In this document: positions 46,112 to 55,118 of the stretch, piece after piece
Numbering within the stretch: the stretch's first letter is position 1
Layout of the letters: every line of letters begins with the position of its first letter
Source: Leptospira perolatii
GTDB lineage: Bacteria > Spirochaetota > Leptospiria > Leptospirales > Leptospiraceae
Assembly (NCBI RefSeq): GCF_002811875.1
Contig: NZ_NPDZ01000001.1
Location: 558,001-622,000, forward strand
Length of the DNA stretch: 64,000 nucleotides
Reading direction: 5' to 3'
Notes under the pieces: model-generated
What the model was told of the DNA's origin: nothing
The model's database searches: none
Seen by the model: the letters and a program-made list of their open reading frames with translations, nothing else
Program-made: the position numbers and the translations under genes

Positions 46112-47479
46112 CTAATGCGATTCCGTTTTTGATGAACTTGGATTCATCATGGGGGATTCCTTGAGCATGAATGTCAAACCGACATTCAATATGGCAAGAA
46201 TTAAGAAGATCTTCATGAACTCTAGCATACCAAATATATTCATCCCGACAATGAATGCGATTCCAGACACTTGACCGATTAACAAAAGTAGGCCTTGGGA
46301 AGAGGATTCAGGTGCAGGAGAGGTCACTTCTGCGCAATACTGGAATCCGACAGGTGCACCTACTCCGAGAAGAAAGAATCCGATTAGGAAAGAGCCTATT
46401 AGGAGAATATTAAAGTTATTTGAAAAAGTCAAAATTGCGATTCCAGGGATAAAACCGGCCATTGCCAGGATCATGAAAGGGTGTCTTTTTTGAATCTTAT
46501 CCGAAAGAGGGGGCAAGATCACTCCACCCAAAATTCCCGAAATTAACATCACCCCGCCGACCAATCCTGATTGGTCAATATTTAATCCCTTTAACTCGCA
46601 TATCTGGTCGATGCAAGTGCTAAGAGCATTAAATATTCCTAATCCTATGAAGAAAAGCAGAATCATTTTTTGCATGTCTTTCAGTTTCAGGATATGCCTT
46701 AATCCTTCAAGGACACTAATTCTTGCATCTTCACCGTGTGTGCTAGGAGAGGTAGGAGGTTTCTCTCTTACCAAAAGGAAGAATATAACTGCTCCTATGC
46801 TTGAGGCAATTCCGTAGGTCATAATCGCGCTAGGAATGTTCAAGCCAGAAGAAGTCTGGATCAAAATTGGGGTGCAAATCATCACGATAATAATTCCGAC
46901 AAATTGTGCCAAAGTTCCGAGTGCTACTGCGGTAGCTCGTTCATTGATTGGAAACCAAAGAACGCTGACCTTAGTTGCGGCATTGATAATGAAGGGTTGT
47001 GCAACTGCCAATCCAAATTGACAAGCGATCATGATCGAATAGTCGCTTGCATAAGCACCTTTAATAAGTCCGATAATCCCAGTAAGTGCAGCCCCAAATC
47101 CGACTCCCTTGCGAATGCCGTAGGTATCGATTACATAAGAAGCCGGAATGGCCATCACTATAAATACGGCCAAGAACACCATTGAGAGAAGATCAATCTG
47201 AAACGCGCTGACGTTGTAGAATAGTTTCGCTTCTCTTGCTATCGGTGCGAAGGTGAGCCATTGTATACAAATAATTGCGGTAATAACAGCATATCCGAAA
47301 AGAACTGCCCATCGATATCCATAAACCTGGATGTTTGACTCTGTGTGTCCATTTGTGCCGTTTTGCACTGGGTACGATTTTATTAAGTTACCTTTTCTTT
47401 TTTGGCTCATATGTTTTTTATGACCAACGTTATTCGCAACCGAATCCTGAGCAGCTTTTTTAACAACCATGCGTTCCAT
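46112..47479 (-). CDS. Major facilitator superfamily transporter
   Basis: A 12-helix MFS protein of about 455 residues. Helices are clear from YRWAVLFGYAVITAIICIQW (near residue 60) onward, with the central loop at about 245-265 and conserved A-x-S-Y-x-I-D-x-Y-G-I-R-K after helix 2, the MFS loop 2-3 motif. The substrate cannot be inferred; resemblance to FLVCR/heme or choline-type transporters (QPFIINAATKVSVLWFP, NERATAVALG) is noticeable. ATG 47479 is preferred over GTG 47503 because a 13-base palindrome lies between them, which is more likely an operator than coding. Confidence 0.87.
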   Translation of the reverse strand: MERMVVKKAAQDSVANNVGHKKHMSQKRKGNLIKSYPVQNGTNGHTESNIQVYGYRWAVLFGYAVITAIICIQWLTFAPIAREAKLFYNVSAFQIDLLSMVFLAVFIVMAIPASYVIDTYGIRKGVGFGAALTGIIGLIKGAYASDYSIMIACQFGLAVAQPFIINAATKVSVLWFPINERATAVALGTLAQFVGIIIVMICTPILIQTSSGLNIPSAIMTYGIASSIGAVIFFLLVREKPPTSPSTHGEDARISVLEGLRHILKLKDMQKMILLFFIGLGIFNALSTCIDQICELKGLNIDQSGLVGGVMLISGILGGVILPPLSDKIQKRHPFMILAMAGFIPGIAILTFSNNFNILLIGSFLIGFFLLGVGAPVGFQYCAEVTSPAPESSSQGLLLLIGQVSGIAFIVGMNIFGMLEFMKIFLILAILNVGLTFMLKESPMMNPSSSKTESH

Positions 47480-47488
47480 TCTCTCTAA

Positions 47489-47501
47489 GGCACAGTGTGC
47501 C
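47489..47501. promoter_or_regulatory. Palindrome at the 5' end of the MFS gene
   Basis: GGCACA-G-TGTGCC is perfectly symmetric about a single base and sits ten bases upstream of the chosen MFS start codon. It may be an operator or a leader hairpin. Confidence 0.4.
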
Positions 47502-48063
47502 ACGGTATCGATAGAAAAGGAACTTTTTTATTCAAAATCGATAAGAAAGATGTTTAGAAAGAGAATCGATGCTACTTAACAAAATATCTTTGATAATAGA
47601 ATTTATGCTTAGTATAAGGGAAATATAAGTATTTAGTAATCTACTTTTTCCTTGGCTGCATTTTTATTTAAACAGTCGTTATTTCTTATAGCTTACTAAG
47701 ATAAAAGTGAAACAAGCTTGCTTTTGTTCCTTCACTTTAGGGACGAAAGGAATTTTAGAGAAAATTAAAGTTCTTTGGGAATTTTCTGATTTTGCAATCT
47801 TAGGAATCGATTGAAAAATCAAATATCGAAATTTGCGATTATATCCAGGAAGAAAGCTGCGAGTGATTTGCTCGGTGCTTCGCGCAAATTCTATTTCAAA
47901 TATATGAAACTAGGAGGCTGAGGAAGCAAAGGGTAATAATAAAGCTGAAAGCCATTAGATTTCGGAATCTATCCGATGTAGGACTTCCCACATCCGCACA
48001 GAAAGCCATTGACATTTGCCTGGAAATGCGCTATGCGAGCGCAGTGCTTTCCCACGATCCCAC

Positions 48064-48087
48064 CCCCCACCCTAAAGAGGGTGGGGG
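48064..48087. repeat. Perfect 10-bp GC hairpin
   Basis: CCCCCACCCT and AGGGTGGGGG pair around loop AAAG. The right arm could alternatively pair with CCCCCC a few bases further (after AACCAACCT), so two exclusive structures exist. Resembles, but is not a copy of, the GC module of the composite repeat. Confidence 0.6.
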
Positions 48088-48141
48088 AACCAACCTCCCC
48101 CCTTGAAAAAGGATTGCCTGGGTCGCGCCTCACATTTATCG

Positions 48142-48159
48142 TGAGTGAGCGCTCACTCA
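48142..48159. promoter_or_regulatory. Perfect 18-bp operator-like palindrome
   Basis: TGAGTGAGC/GCTCACTCA is an exact palindrome 53 bases upstream of the sugar kinase start. Its form (TGAGTGA...TCACTCA) is typical of TetR/AcrR-type operators. No matching regulator gene is adjacent. Confidence 0.55.
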
Positions 48160-48212
48160 TAGAGAGTGAAATCCAGTAGATGTGGCAAATTGCCCTTAGG
48201 GAGCTACAGAGA

Positions 48213-49814
48213 ATGAGTTCGCCCGTGCATGTAATCGCGTATGATATAGGAACCACCGGAACAAAAACTTGTCTTTTTGAAATATCGGACCGGATTCGTT
48301 TGGTTTACGCGTCGCTTGCGGAATACGGACTTTTTTTGTTGGACCATGGTGGGGTGGAACAAAACCCGGAGGAGTGGTGGAATGCAATTAAATCCACCAC
48401 TCAAAGCGTATTAAGAGAATCTAATGTATCTGCATCCTCTATCAAGGGAATATCGTTTTGCTCTCAAATGCAGGGATTAGTTCTAGTTGATAAAAATCTT
48501 AACCATATTCGACCCGCCATGAGTTACATGGATCAGAGAGCTAGAGGGGAAATGAAAAAGGGAATCGAGCATGGCCTGAAAATCGAAGGGCTAAACGCTA
48601 GAAAGCTATTAAAATCCCTTTATATTACTGGAGCTGTGGCCGCAAGCGTAAAGGATCCACTGTGGAAATACAAATGGGTCGAACGTAACGAACCGTCCAA
48701 TTTTTCCAAAATTTATAAATGGTTGGATGTAAAGGAATATCTGATCGGAAGACTGACCGGTAGAGCTGTGATGACGGAAGACTCGGCGTTTGCGACTTTT
48801 CTGTTTGATTCTCGTCCTAAAAAAGGAAACTGGCACAAAGGCTTGTGCAAATCCTTTGGGGTGAAAATAGAACATTTACCTGAGATAGTATCTTCCACTG
48901 ATCGAGTCGGAGGTATTACTGCTGCTGCGGCCAAGGAACTCGGTCTGGAGGAAGGCACAGCGGTTTTTGGTGGAGGGGGAGACGCCTCCCTAATTGGAAT
49001 TGGTGCCGGAGCGGTCGAAGAAGGAGATACTCATATTTATGCAGGCACTTCCGGCTGGGTTTCAACAGTAACAAGAAAACGTAAAGTAGATATCTCTTCA
49101 AGAATTGCTTCTATTGTGGGAGCGAGACACGGCTACTATAATTATTTTGGCGAACAAGAAACTTCGGGAAAGTGTCTGCAATGGGTAAAAGATCACCTCG
49201 CCTTAGATGAGATCGATGTTTATCTTGAAAAGAAACATGTTACAGATGGACCTGAGGCGGTTCACGCTAGCCTATTTGAATTTATGTTCGATGCAATTAA
49301 GGATACTCCCGCTGGATCTAATGGCGTAATTTTCACTCCATGGTTACACGGAAGTAGATGTCCTTTTGAAGATCCTTTGGCACGAGGAATATTTTTTAAT
49401 ATAGGTTTGGGAACGGGAAAGCGTATGCTTATTCGTGCTGTAATAGAAGGGATAGTCTTCCAAAAAAAATGGATTCTTGAATTGGCCAATCGAAAAGTGA
49501 AAGCATCTTCTAAAATCCGATTCGTTGGTGGGGTTGCGAGATCCCCTTTGATTTGCCAAATACTAGCAGATGTAACCGGTCACGAAATTGAGACGATCGA
49601 CCATCCTCAAAACGCCGGAGCAACTGGAGCTGCAGCCATCGCCGCATTAGGGTTAGGTGAAATAAAAAAATTCGAGCAGATTAAGGACTTAGTCCCTGTG
49701 AAAGATCGTTGGATACCAAATCCTCAGAATCGCAAAGTTTACGACAGGAATTACTCCGTTTTCAAAAAACTATATGCGGCAAATAAGGAGCATTTTGCCG
49801 CACTGAATAGCTGA
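48213..49814 (+). CDS. FGGY family carbohydrate kinase (xylulokinase-like)
   Basis: A 533-residue sugar kinase. ATG 48213 is chosen because AGGGAG lies nine bases before it; an in-frame ATG at 48180 is also possible. The phosphate-1 loop IAYDIGTTGTKTCLFE begins the protein; SYMDQRARGE and FGGGGDASLIGIGAG follow; FVGGVARSPLICQILADVTGHEI and GATGAAAIAALGLG are the C-terminal FGGY signature. The match to XylB is best but glycerol- or other pentulose kinases cannot be excluded. The 18-bp palindrome suggests repression by a TetR-type factor. Confidence 0.88.
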   Translation: MSSPVHVIAYDIGTTGTKTCLFEISDRIRLVYASLAEYGLFLLDHGGVEQNPEEWWNAIKSTTQSVLRESNVSASSIKGISFCSQMQGLVLVDKNLNHIRPAMSYMDQRARGEMKKGIEHGLKIEGLNARKLLKSLYITGAVAASVKDPLWKYKWVERNEPSNFSKIYKWLDVKEYLIGRLTGRAVMTEDSAFATFLFDSRPKKGNWHKGLCKSFGVKIEHLPEIVSSTDRVGGITAAAAKELGLEEGTAVFGGGGDASLIGIGAGAVEEGDTHIYAGTSGWVSTVTRKRKVDISSRIASIVGARHGYYNYFGEQETSGKCLQWVKDHLALDEIDVYLEKKHVTDGPEAVHASLFEFMFDAIKDTPAGSNGVIFTPWLHGSRCPFEDPLARGIFFNIGLGTGKRMLIRAVIEGIVFQKKWILELANRKVKASSKIRFVGGVARSPLICQILADVTGHEIETIDHPQNAGATGAAAIAALGLGEIKKFEQIKDLVPVKDRWIPNPQNRKVYDRNYSVFKKLYAANKEHFAALNS

Positions 49815-49833
49815 GCTTTAGCTTTTGCGAAGT

Positions 49834-50736
49834 TTAGTGATGATCCTTTTTCACAGTTGAGGCGATTGGATGAGCTGAGCTTCCTGCGGTATCTGCAGGA
49901 GTGTTTACGATTACGGGTAAACCATCCCTACCTGAAGGAACTAACATCAGTTTCGTATTTGGATTCTCGAACGCTTTAAGCTGAATGTAAGATTTAGTCA
50001 GCTCTGAAGAAATGACTCTTTGAGCTTTGGCTTGTCCTTCGGCCTCGATTAATACTGCCTTGGCCTTTGCTTCAGCTTTGATGATCGTGATCTCTGCATC
50101 CCTTTTTGCAATATTGATCTCGAATTTCATCTGCTCCTGTTCCTGTTCCTTAGTCAGTTTACTTTCAATAGCTGCGAGAATAGGACGGCTGTACTCTATA
50201 TCATCGATAATTACATCATCGATTTCAATATGTTTGCCTTTTAGTTTCTCCGCAAGAGAGGTTTTGATATCTTGCGATACCCTTGGAGTCTCTTTTGAAA
50301 TTCTAATCATGCTATATAAAGATAATGCATTTCTTACTGAAGTTCTGAATTGAGGCCTGACAACTTTTTCGTAATAATCTGTGCCGATTTCTCTTTGAAG
50401 AAAGTATATTTCTGACGGCATCGGACGAAGTATTACAGCGGCAGAAACATCTATCGTCAGATCGTCTCTAGTCAATACATCTACCTTCTCTTTGTAAGAA
50501 ATCCACTGTAGATTATAAACGTATATATCGTTCCAAGGTGCGTACCCGAACAATGCATTTGTAAGTACTTCCTTTTGTAGCCCGTCGGAAAACGGATACC
50601 ATCTTAAACCGGCTTCACCCGGTTTTATGCTAGTAAAGCAGTTTACTGATAGGATATTGACAACAATAACGAAGCAATAAAGAAGGACTCGACGAAACAT
50701 GGACCTGATTTGAAGGAAATTGTGGCTGTTAGTCAT
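49834..50736 (-). CDS. SPFH/prohibitin-family lipoprotein
   Basis: A 300-residue protein beginning at ATG 50736, which has GAGGAGCT at ideal distance; longer in-frame extension is unlikely. The N-terminal segment YCFVIVVNILSVNC ends in a lipobox-like Cys, followed by the SPFH domain (FTSIKPGEAGLRWYPFSDG, LTRDDLTIDVSAAVILRP) and a long Glu/Ala/Lys coiled coil (KEQEQEQMKFEINIAKRDAEITIIKAEAKAKAV). Prohibitin-type proteins oligomerise at membranes and scaffold proteases. A lipidated anchor is unusual for the family. Confidence 0.85.
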   Translation of the reverse strand: MTNSHNFLQIRSMFRRVLLYCFVIVVNILSVNCFTSIKPGEAGLRWYPFSDGLQKEVLTNALFGYAPWNDIYVYNLQWISYKEKVDVLTRDDLTIDVSAAVILRPMPSEIYFLQREIGTDYYEKVVRPQFRTSVRNALSLYSMIRISKETPRVSQDIKTSLAEKLKGKHIEIDDVIIDDIEYSRPILAAIESKLTKEQEQEQMKFEINIAKRDAEITIIKAEAKAKAVLIEAEGQAKAQRVISSELTKSYIQLKAFENPNTKLMLVPSGRDGLPVIVNTPADTAGSSAHPIASTVKKDHH

Positions 50737-50878
50737 ATGGAGCTCCTCGGGATAAGTCCCCTTGAAAATTGGACCAATAGAAACTTTAAATTGATCCTTA
50801 TAACATTGTTTCGAGAGAGAATACAATAGAAAAAGGTTGATTTGCTCCATGGACACTACTTATTCAGGAAGTAGCGGT

Positions 50879-51214
50879 ATGTCTAATCCAAGCTTAGAGC
50901 AGGTACCTTCGATTCGCACGAGATATAGCGCTGTTGTATCATCCGTTTTGTCCGATAAGAATATTTCTAAATCTAAGATTTTGTTAAAAGAAATCCGATT
51001 ACTTATTTCGGGTCGCAAGGTGATTAGCAAGCAATTGTTTTATTACTCTCGAGGATTTCAAAAGCTTGCGTTATCCAAGGGAGATGAAGTGGAGTTTAAC
51101 GCTCGGATCAAACCGGATAAGCGTGGGTTGTCTTCCGAAGGGTACAGATTGAATTATCCTACAAAGATATTTAGAAAAGATTACGAATCAGAAAGTCTAT
51201 TCTCGAAATCCTAA
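50879..51214 (+). CDS. Small hypothetical protein
   Basis: A 111-residue basic protein starting at ATG 50879, supported by AGGAAG seven bases upstream; earlier in-frame starts lack this. It has no signal peptide. The middle LSKGDEVEFNARIKPDKRG resembles the strand-turn-strand of an OB-fold or single-stranded-nucleic-acid binder, but this is only an impression. Divergent from the SPFH gene and 58 bases before dedA. Function unknown. Confidence 0.62.
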   Translation: MSNPSLEQVPSIRTRYSAVVSSVLSDKNISKSKILLKEIRLLISGRKVISKQLFYYSRGFQKLALSKGDEVEFNARIKPDKRGLSSEGYRLNYPTKIFRKDYESESLFSKS

Positions 51215-51272
51215 TCTACTAAGACGTTTGACATCCTTGTTGAGAACCCAAATCTGACCCAGGAGGCCCGAT

Positions 51273-51917
51273 TTGGAAGCCATTACTTTTGTTTTAGATT
51301 TCTTTTTACATTTAGAAACTCACTTGGATGGGATGATCCAGTCATATGGCGCTTGGACTTATTTAATACTCTTTCTGATCATATTTTGCGAAACTGGGCT
51401 GGTTGTGACTCCTTTCTTACCTGGCGATAGTCTCTTGTTTGCAGTGGGAGCTTTTGCATCAAGAGGATCTCTCGACTTAACGACGGTGATAGTATTGCTC
51501 GTGATTGCTGCAATCTTAGGAGATGCAGTAAACTACTTCATAGGAAATGTCGCAGGAGAACAGATTTTAGCGAAGGAAAAAATCCGCTTTTTGAACAAAC
51601 AACATTTGGAAAAAGCGCATCGATTTTATGAAACTTACGGTGGTAAGACGATCATTATTGCTAGATTCATTCCGATCATTCGTACCTTCGCTCCTTTTGT
51701 TGCAGGGATCGGAACGATGACTTATGCTAAGTTCGCTCTGTATAATGTTCTCGGCGCGCTTTTTTGGATTCTTATTTTTACGATAGGTGGATTTCAGTTT
51801 GGCAATCTACCTTTTGTGCAAAGAAATTTTAAGTTGGTAATCTTGGCGATTATCGTCTTGTCCGTGATGCCAGCGGTGATTGAGTTTATTAAAGAGAAAC
51901 GAAAAGGTAGAATTTAA
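51273..51917 (+). CDS. DedA family membrane protein
   Basis: A 214-residue DedA/VTT-domain protein with TTG start preceded by [32 protein letters not shown] near residue 45 and [20 protein letters not shown] near residue 130 are the two diagnostic motifs, the latter with the paired Arg and Pro. Members flip or recycle lipid carriers such as undecaprenyl phosphate and are linked to membrane homeostasis and drug tolerance. It is followed convergently by a lipoprotein gene. Confidence 0.92.
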   Translation: MEAITFVLDFFLHLETHLDGMIQSYGAWTYLILFLIIFCETGLVVTPFLPGDSLLFAVGAFASRGSLDLTTVIVLLVIAAILGDAVNYFIGNVAGEQILAKEKIRFLNKQHLEKAHRFYETYGGKTIIIARFIPIIRTFAPFVAGIGTMTYAKFALYNVLGALFWILIFTIGGFQFGNLPFVQRNFKLVILAIIVLSVMPAVIEFIKEKRKGRI

Positions 51918-51931
51918 ATCTCAAAATAAAG

Positions 51932-52822
51932 CTAGGGATTCGAACAATCTCGAATCCTTCCGACATCGCTTATCATCGGTACTTTTTCAAACTTCTTGAA
52001 AAGGGGGGGCTCGATTTTTCTATCAAAGGAAGTATCTCCCCCGGAACCTGCAGGACTAATTCCTACAGGGCCGAAATTTGTCGGCGGAAAAAAACAAAGG
52101 GGAAATTCGGAAGCTTTACTCAAAGAATGAAAATCATTTTCTGCTTTGGAAACTTTGTCTTCCATTCTTAAATAGAGAGTTTTTGAATTAACTGACCATC
52201 TGATTCTATAATTCGGTACTTCCTTCCAGGAATTTAAACTTATGGAGGTAAGCGTCTTTCTGTCCTTAACATTCCAAAAAACTAATCTAGGAGAAAGTAT
52301 TTCTAGACTCGGATCAACTTTTCCTAAAATTAATGCAGCTAATTCTGCATCAGGCGCCGGAACAAATTGTAAAACTGTTTCACCAGCAAGTAAAATCGAA
52401 CTTAGATCCTGGTCGATGGAGAGTTCAGGAGACCATATAGCGGGGAAGCGAGATTTTCCAGCATATTCGTCATTTTTACCCTGTATCCAGAATAGCAAAG
52501 AGCTTGCGGAATGAAAATATACTGAGCCAGGCAGTGTCCAGGATGAGACTTCCTTAGTAAAAATTGGAGGTGAGCCGTCGCCCTTTGCTTTGTCGTTTAT
52601 TAAATAAATACGAAACTTTGTACCATAATTTCGCTTATGAGTCGTTCCTGTTAAAGGATTCCAAGCATCTCTTTCTTCGTAGATTACTTCGGTTTGAACC
52701 ACATGATTTCCGTTTTCAGACCAGCCTCGTTCGATTGCTAGGCTAGCAGGTCTCCACTGGAGATACGAGCAATTAATAAGAATGAAATTTAGGAATAAAA
52801 GATAGTAGGATTTGGAATTCAT
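51932..52822 (-). CDS. Hypothetical lipoprotein
   Basis: A protein of about 296 residues starting at ATG 52822, with signal sequence YYLLFLNFILINC and lipidated Cys in ILINC. The mature part looks beta-rich with repeated W-containing segments (WTLPGSVYFHSASSLLFWIQGK, NYRIRWSVNSKTLYLRME), reminiscent of a beta-propeller, but no family is recognised. It is 14 bases from the end of the convergent dedA gene. Confidence 0.68.
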   Translation of the reverse strand: MNSKSYYLLFLNFILINCSYLQWRPASLAIERGWSENGNHVVQTEVIYEERDAWNPLTGTTHKRNYGTKFRIYLINDKAKGDGSPPIFTKEVSSWTLPGSVYFHSASSLLFWIQGKNDEYAGKSRFPAIWSPELSIDQDLSSILLAGETVLQFVPAPDAELAALILGKVDPSLEILSPRLVFWNVKDRKTLTSISLNSWKEVPNYRIRWSVNSKTLYLRMEDKVSKAENDFHSLSKASEFPLCFFPPTNFGPVGISPAGSGGDTSFDRKIEPPLFKKFEKVPMISDVGRIRDCSNP

Positions 52823-52910
52823 AAGGTATTTGAAACTTACCTTGGAGTGAAACTCGCTGCGAAACATTTAGATTTTCTAATGAAGCGCAGCGAGTCTTTT
52901 GGCTAGAATT

Positions 52911-53729
52911 TTATCTCCAGCCCTCGTTTTTCAATTCACTGTGGTTCAAGTATAGTCCAGAAACTGGAACGGATGGAGCTCTTGTATGACCTTGAAACTG
53001 GGTATAAGTAACGTTCGAATTGAACGGCCAAATACCCTCGCTCTGAGTCAAAGAAGTTTGGCATTTATCCAAACCGCCTGCTTTGTTGTACGCGCAGGAA
53101 GAATGGAATGCCACAGCATAATCATCCTCTCCAGGTAGAATTGCGGATGCACCGAACATTCCTTTGTAACCTGGAACTTGATATACCGTAACACCAGCGG
53201 TATTGTTATGGTTGTATGCGCCACGAGCTGTGCTTACAATTAGGCTTTTATCCATTGCACTTCCACCAAAACCAAACGTAATACCGTTTAGTGCGGAAGC
53301 AAGTTCCGACCCACCGGAAGCTGAAGCTAAAGCAGTCACTTTAGTCAGATGAAAACCATTATTGGAAGCACTGGATCCTAAATTAGCGAACCAATACTCG
53401 ATTGCGTAACAACCTGCGCTATGACATACGATCTTGCAGGTATTTGTACCTTTGCAATATGCAGTCAAACCGCTTGTGATGTTGGTCTGTGCTCTGGCCG
53501 TGCCGTAAGTTCTAGGGTCAGAAGTTCCATCGTATCCGATGAATATCTTAGCACCAGAAACAGAATTTGGTGCAGAGCCCCAGTAGTTATTCACGTCAGT
53601 AGTTCCCACGCCGTTGTGGTTGCTGTCAGACTTTCCATGGATGAAGACAGTATATGTCTCAGCCGATAGAGAGCCGGCAAATACCAGCGCGAAAACCCAT
53701 CCCAATATCATACTCTTTGCTTTTTTCAT
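52911..53729 (-). CDS. Secreted alpha/beta-hydrolase-like protein, paralog 1
   Basis: A 272-residue secreted protein starting at ATG 53729, where GGAGAA lies upstream; the longer frame is not supported. The signal peptide MILGWVFALVFAGSLSA is followed by the oxyanion-hole motif FIHGKS (His31-Gly32) and a serine elbow CHSAG with Ser104. Candidate Asp residues lie in LPGEDDYAV and the His in FQGHTRAPS. This is the geometry of a lipase- or esterase-like alpha/beta hydrolase, though the elbow is CxSxG not GxSxG. Its near twin follows at 54233-55057 on the same strand. Confidence 0.78.
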   Translation of the reverse strand: MKKAKSMILGWVFALVFAGSLSAETYTVFIHGKSDSNHNGVGTTDVNNYWGSAPNSVSGAKIFIGYDGTSDPRTYGTARAQTNITSGLTAYCKGTNTCKIVCHSAGCYAIEYWFANLGSSASNNGFHLTKVTALASASGGSELASALNGITFGFGGSAMDKSLIVSTARGAYNHNNTAGVTVYQVPGYKGMFGASAILPGEDDYAVAFHSSCAYNKAGGLDKCQTSLTQSEGIWPFNSNVTYTQFQGHTRAPSVPVSGLYLNHSELKNEGWR

Positions 53730-53793
53730 TTTCACTATTCTCCGATCTTTGGAGCAAATCCCTAGCCGAGCGCTTGGAATCTGCTCGCCTACT

Positions 53794-53890
53794 ATTTTGA
53801 CGGAGCCGGAGTTCTGAGTCAAGCGAATGGGTTCTTTTTTCGCATAACAATTAGGATAATATGATTTTCGATGCTTTTGTGTTATGCGAA
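53794..53890 (-). promoter_or_regulatory. Predicted promoter and operator of hydrolase paralog 1
   Basis: On the minus strand TGTTATGCGA is followed after exactly 17 bases by TTGACT (53817-53822, -35) and, at 17-base spacing, CAAAAT (53794-53799, -10). A second, inverted copy of the 11-base site lies at 53880-53890, making a long inverted repeat. The same site and distance occur at the twin gene. Confidence 0.55.
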
Positions 53891-54125
53891 GCATCCTTTA
53901 TTAATATCAATTGTTATGAAATAGTATTTTTCTCAGATTCGGATAACGTTTTTCGTTAAACACACTCTAAAACTATAATAAACCAAATTTGTATCGGGAT
54001 GAAATAGCTTTAAACTGGTTTGGTTTGAAGAAAAACTAGAGCGAATGGATTATTCGTCACTTCTGAAAAATTGTGAACGATTGTTTACTTGCGTCTTCTT
54101 AAAGTTTTTTGTGAGAGAAAGGTTA

Positions 54126-54166
54126 CAAAAACGCCGCCCAAAATTTTTTTTCCGGACGGCATTTTT
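54126..54166 (-). terminator. Intrinsic terminator after hydrolase paralog 2
   Basis: Read on the minus strand, GCCGTCC pairs with GGGCGGC (one T-G wobble) around an AT loop and is followed by GTTTTTG. T-runs on both sides allow it to work on the plus strand as well. Confidence 0.7.
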
Positions 54167-54232
54167 GAAAATAGTTTAGAAAAACAGAATGTATTTTTCT
54201 AAACCGGGACGAACAGAGTGTCGGTTATCTCC

Positions 54233-55057
54233 TTATCTCCATCCTTCTCCTTTTAACTCGGTGTGATTTAAATACAACCCGCTTGTGCTGACCGATGGTG
54301 CTCTAGTGTGTCCTTGGAATTGTGTGTAGGTCACATTATAATTGAAAGGCCAAATTCCTTCACTTTGAGTCACCGACGACTGGCATACATTCAATCCCCC
54401 TGCTTGGTTGTATGCGCAAGAAGAGTGATATGCGACTGCAAAGTCATCTTCTCCTGGTAGAATCGCGGATGCACCGAAAAGACCTTTTGACCCAGGTACT
54501 TGGTAGATAGTCACGCCAGAACCGTTGTTATGGTTGTAAGCTCCTCTAGCAGTTGATACGATCAAGCTTTGGTCCATTGCAGATCCGCCGAATCCAAAGG
54601 TGACAGCATTCAATGCAGACGCTAATTCGGATCCTCCGGAGGCCGATGCCAAGGCGGTTACCTTAGTCAAATTATAACCTCTAGAAGCAACTGTTCCGCC
54701 CAAGTTTGCAAACCAATATTCGATCGCATAACAACCAGCGCTGTGACAAGCGATCTTGCAAGAGTTTGCTCCTGTGCAATAAGTCGTTAATCCGCTTGTA
54801 ATGTTGGTCTGTGCTCTTTCTGGTCCGTAATTTCTTGGATCAGAAGTTCCATCATACCCGATAAATATTTTAGCGCCAGATACGGAATCCGGAGCGCTAC
54901 CCCAGTAGTTGTTTACATCTTGGGTTCCGATACCGCTATGATTCAGATCGGATTTACCGTGTATAAAGATAGTGTATGTTTGTGCAGATAATGAACCTGC
55001 CAAAAACATTACAACCACCCAGCCCATCATAATTGGTTTCCAAAGATTCTTCTTCAC
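54233..55057 (-). CDS. Secreted alpha/beta-hydrolase-like protein, paralog 2
   Basis: A 274-residue twin of the protein at 52911-53729. Most residues are shared along the full length, including FIHGKS, the elbow CHSAG (Ser106), LPGEDDFAV and FQGHTRAPSV. The signal peptide is different in detail (VVMFLAGSLSA) and ends at Gln. The pair arose by tandem duplication and both are probably exported. Function unknown; a secreted lipase, esterase or haemolysin-like activity are possible. It has its own promoter and a terminator lies between the genes. Confidence 0.78.
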   Translation of the reverse strand: MKKNLWKPIMMGWVVVMFLAGSLSAQTYTIFIHGKSDLNHSGIGTQDVNNYWGSAPDSVSGAKIFIGYDGTSDPRNYGPERAQTNITSGLTTYCTGANSCKIACHSAGCYAIEYWFANLGGTVASRGYNLTKVTALASASGGSELASALNAVTFGFGGSAMDQSLIVSTARGAYNHNNGSGVTIYQVPGSKGLFGASAILPGEDDFAVAYHSSCAYNQAGGLNVCQSSVTQSEGIWPFNYNVTYTQFQGHTRAPSVSTSGLYLNHTELKGEGWR

Positions 55058-55118
55058 TTGTTTTTCTCCGTACCCGGAAGCAATGTTCTTTTTTCAGGAA
55101 CGATTCCGCGTAACGGTG

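Larger units (their letters stand above)
47504..48179. other. Long gene-free region between MFS and sugar kinase
   Basis: The first 450 bases are AT-rich with no supported reading frame. The last 200 bases carry a strong GC hairpin at 48064-48087, a smaller hairpin GCGCT-ATGCG-AGCGC just before it, and the 18-bp palindrome at 48142-48159. As the divergent promoter region of MFS and kinase it is unusually long. Confidence 0.5.

Noticed and set aside
47969..48256. Minus-strand frame of 95 codons upstream of the sugar kinase
   Set aside because: Spans the operator-like palindrome and the GC hairpin and overlaps the start of the kinase gene; no ribosome-binding site.
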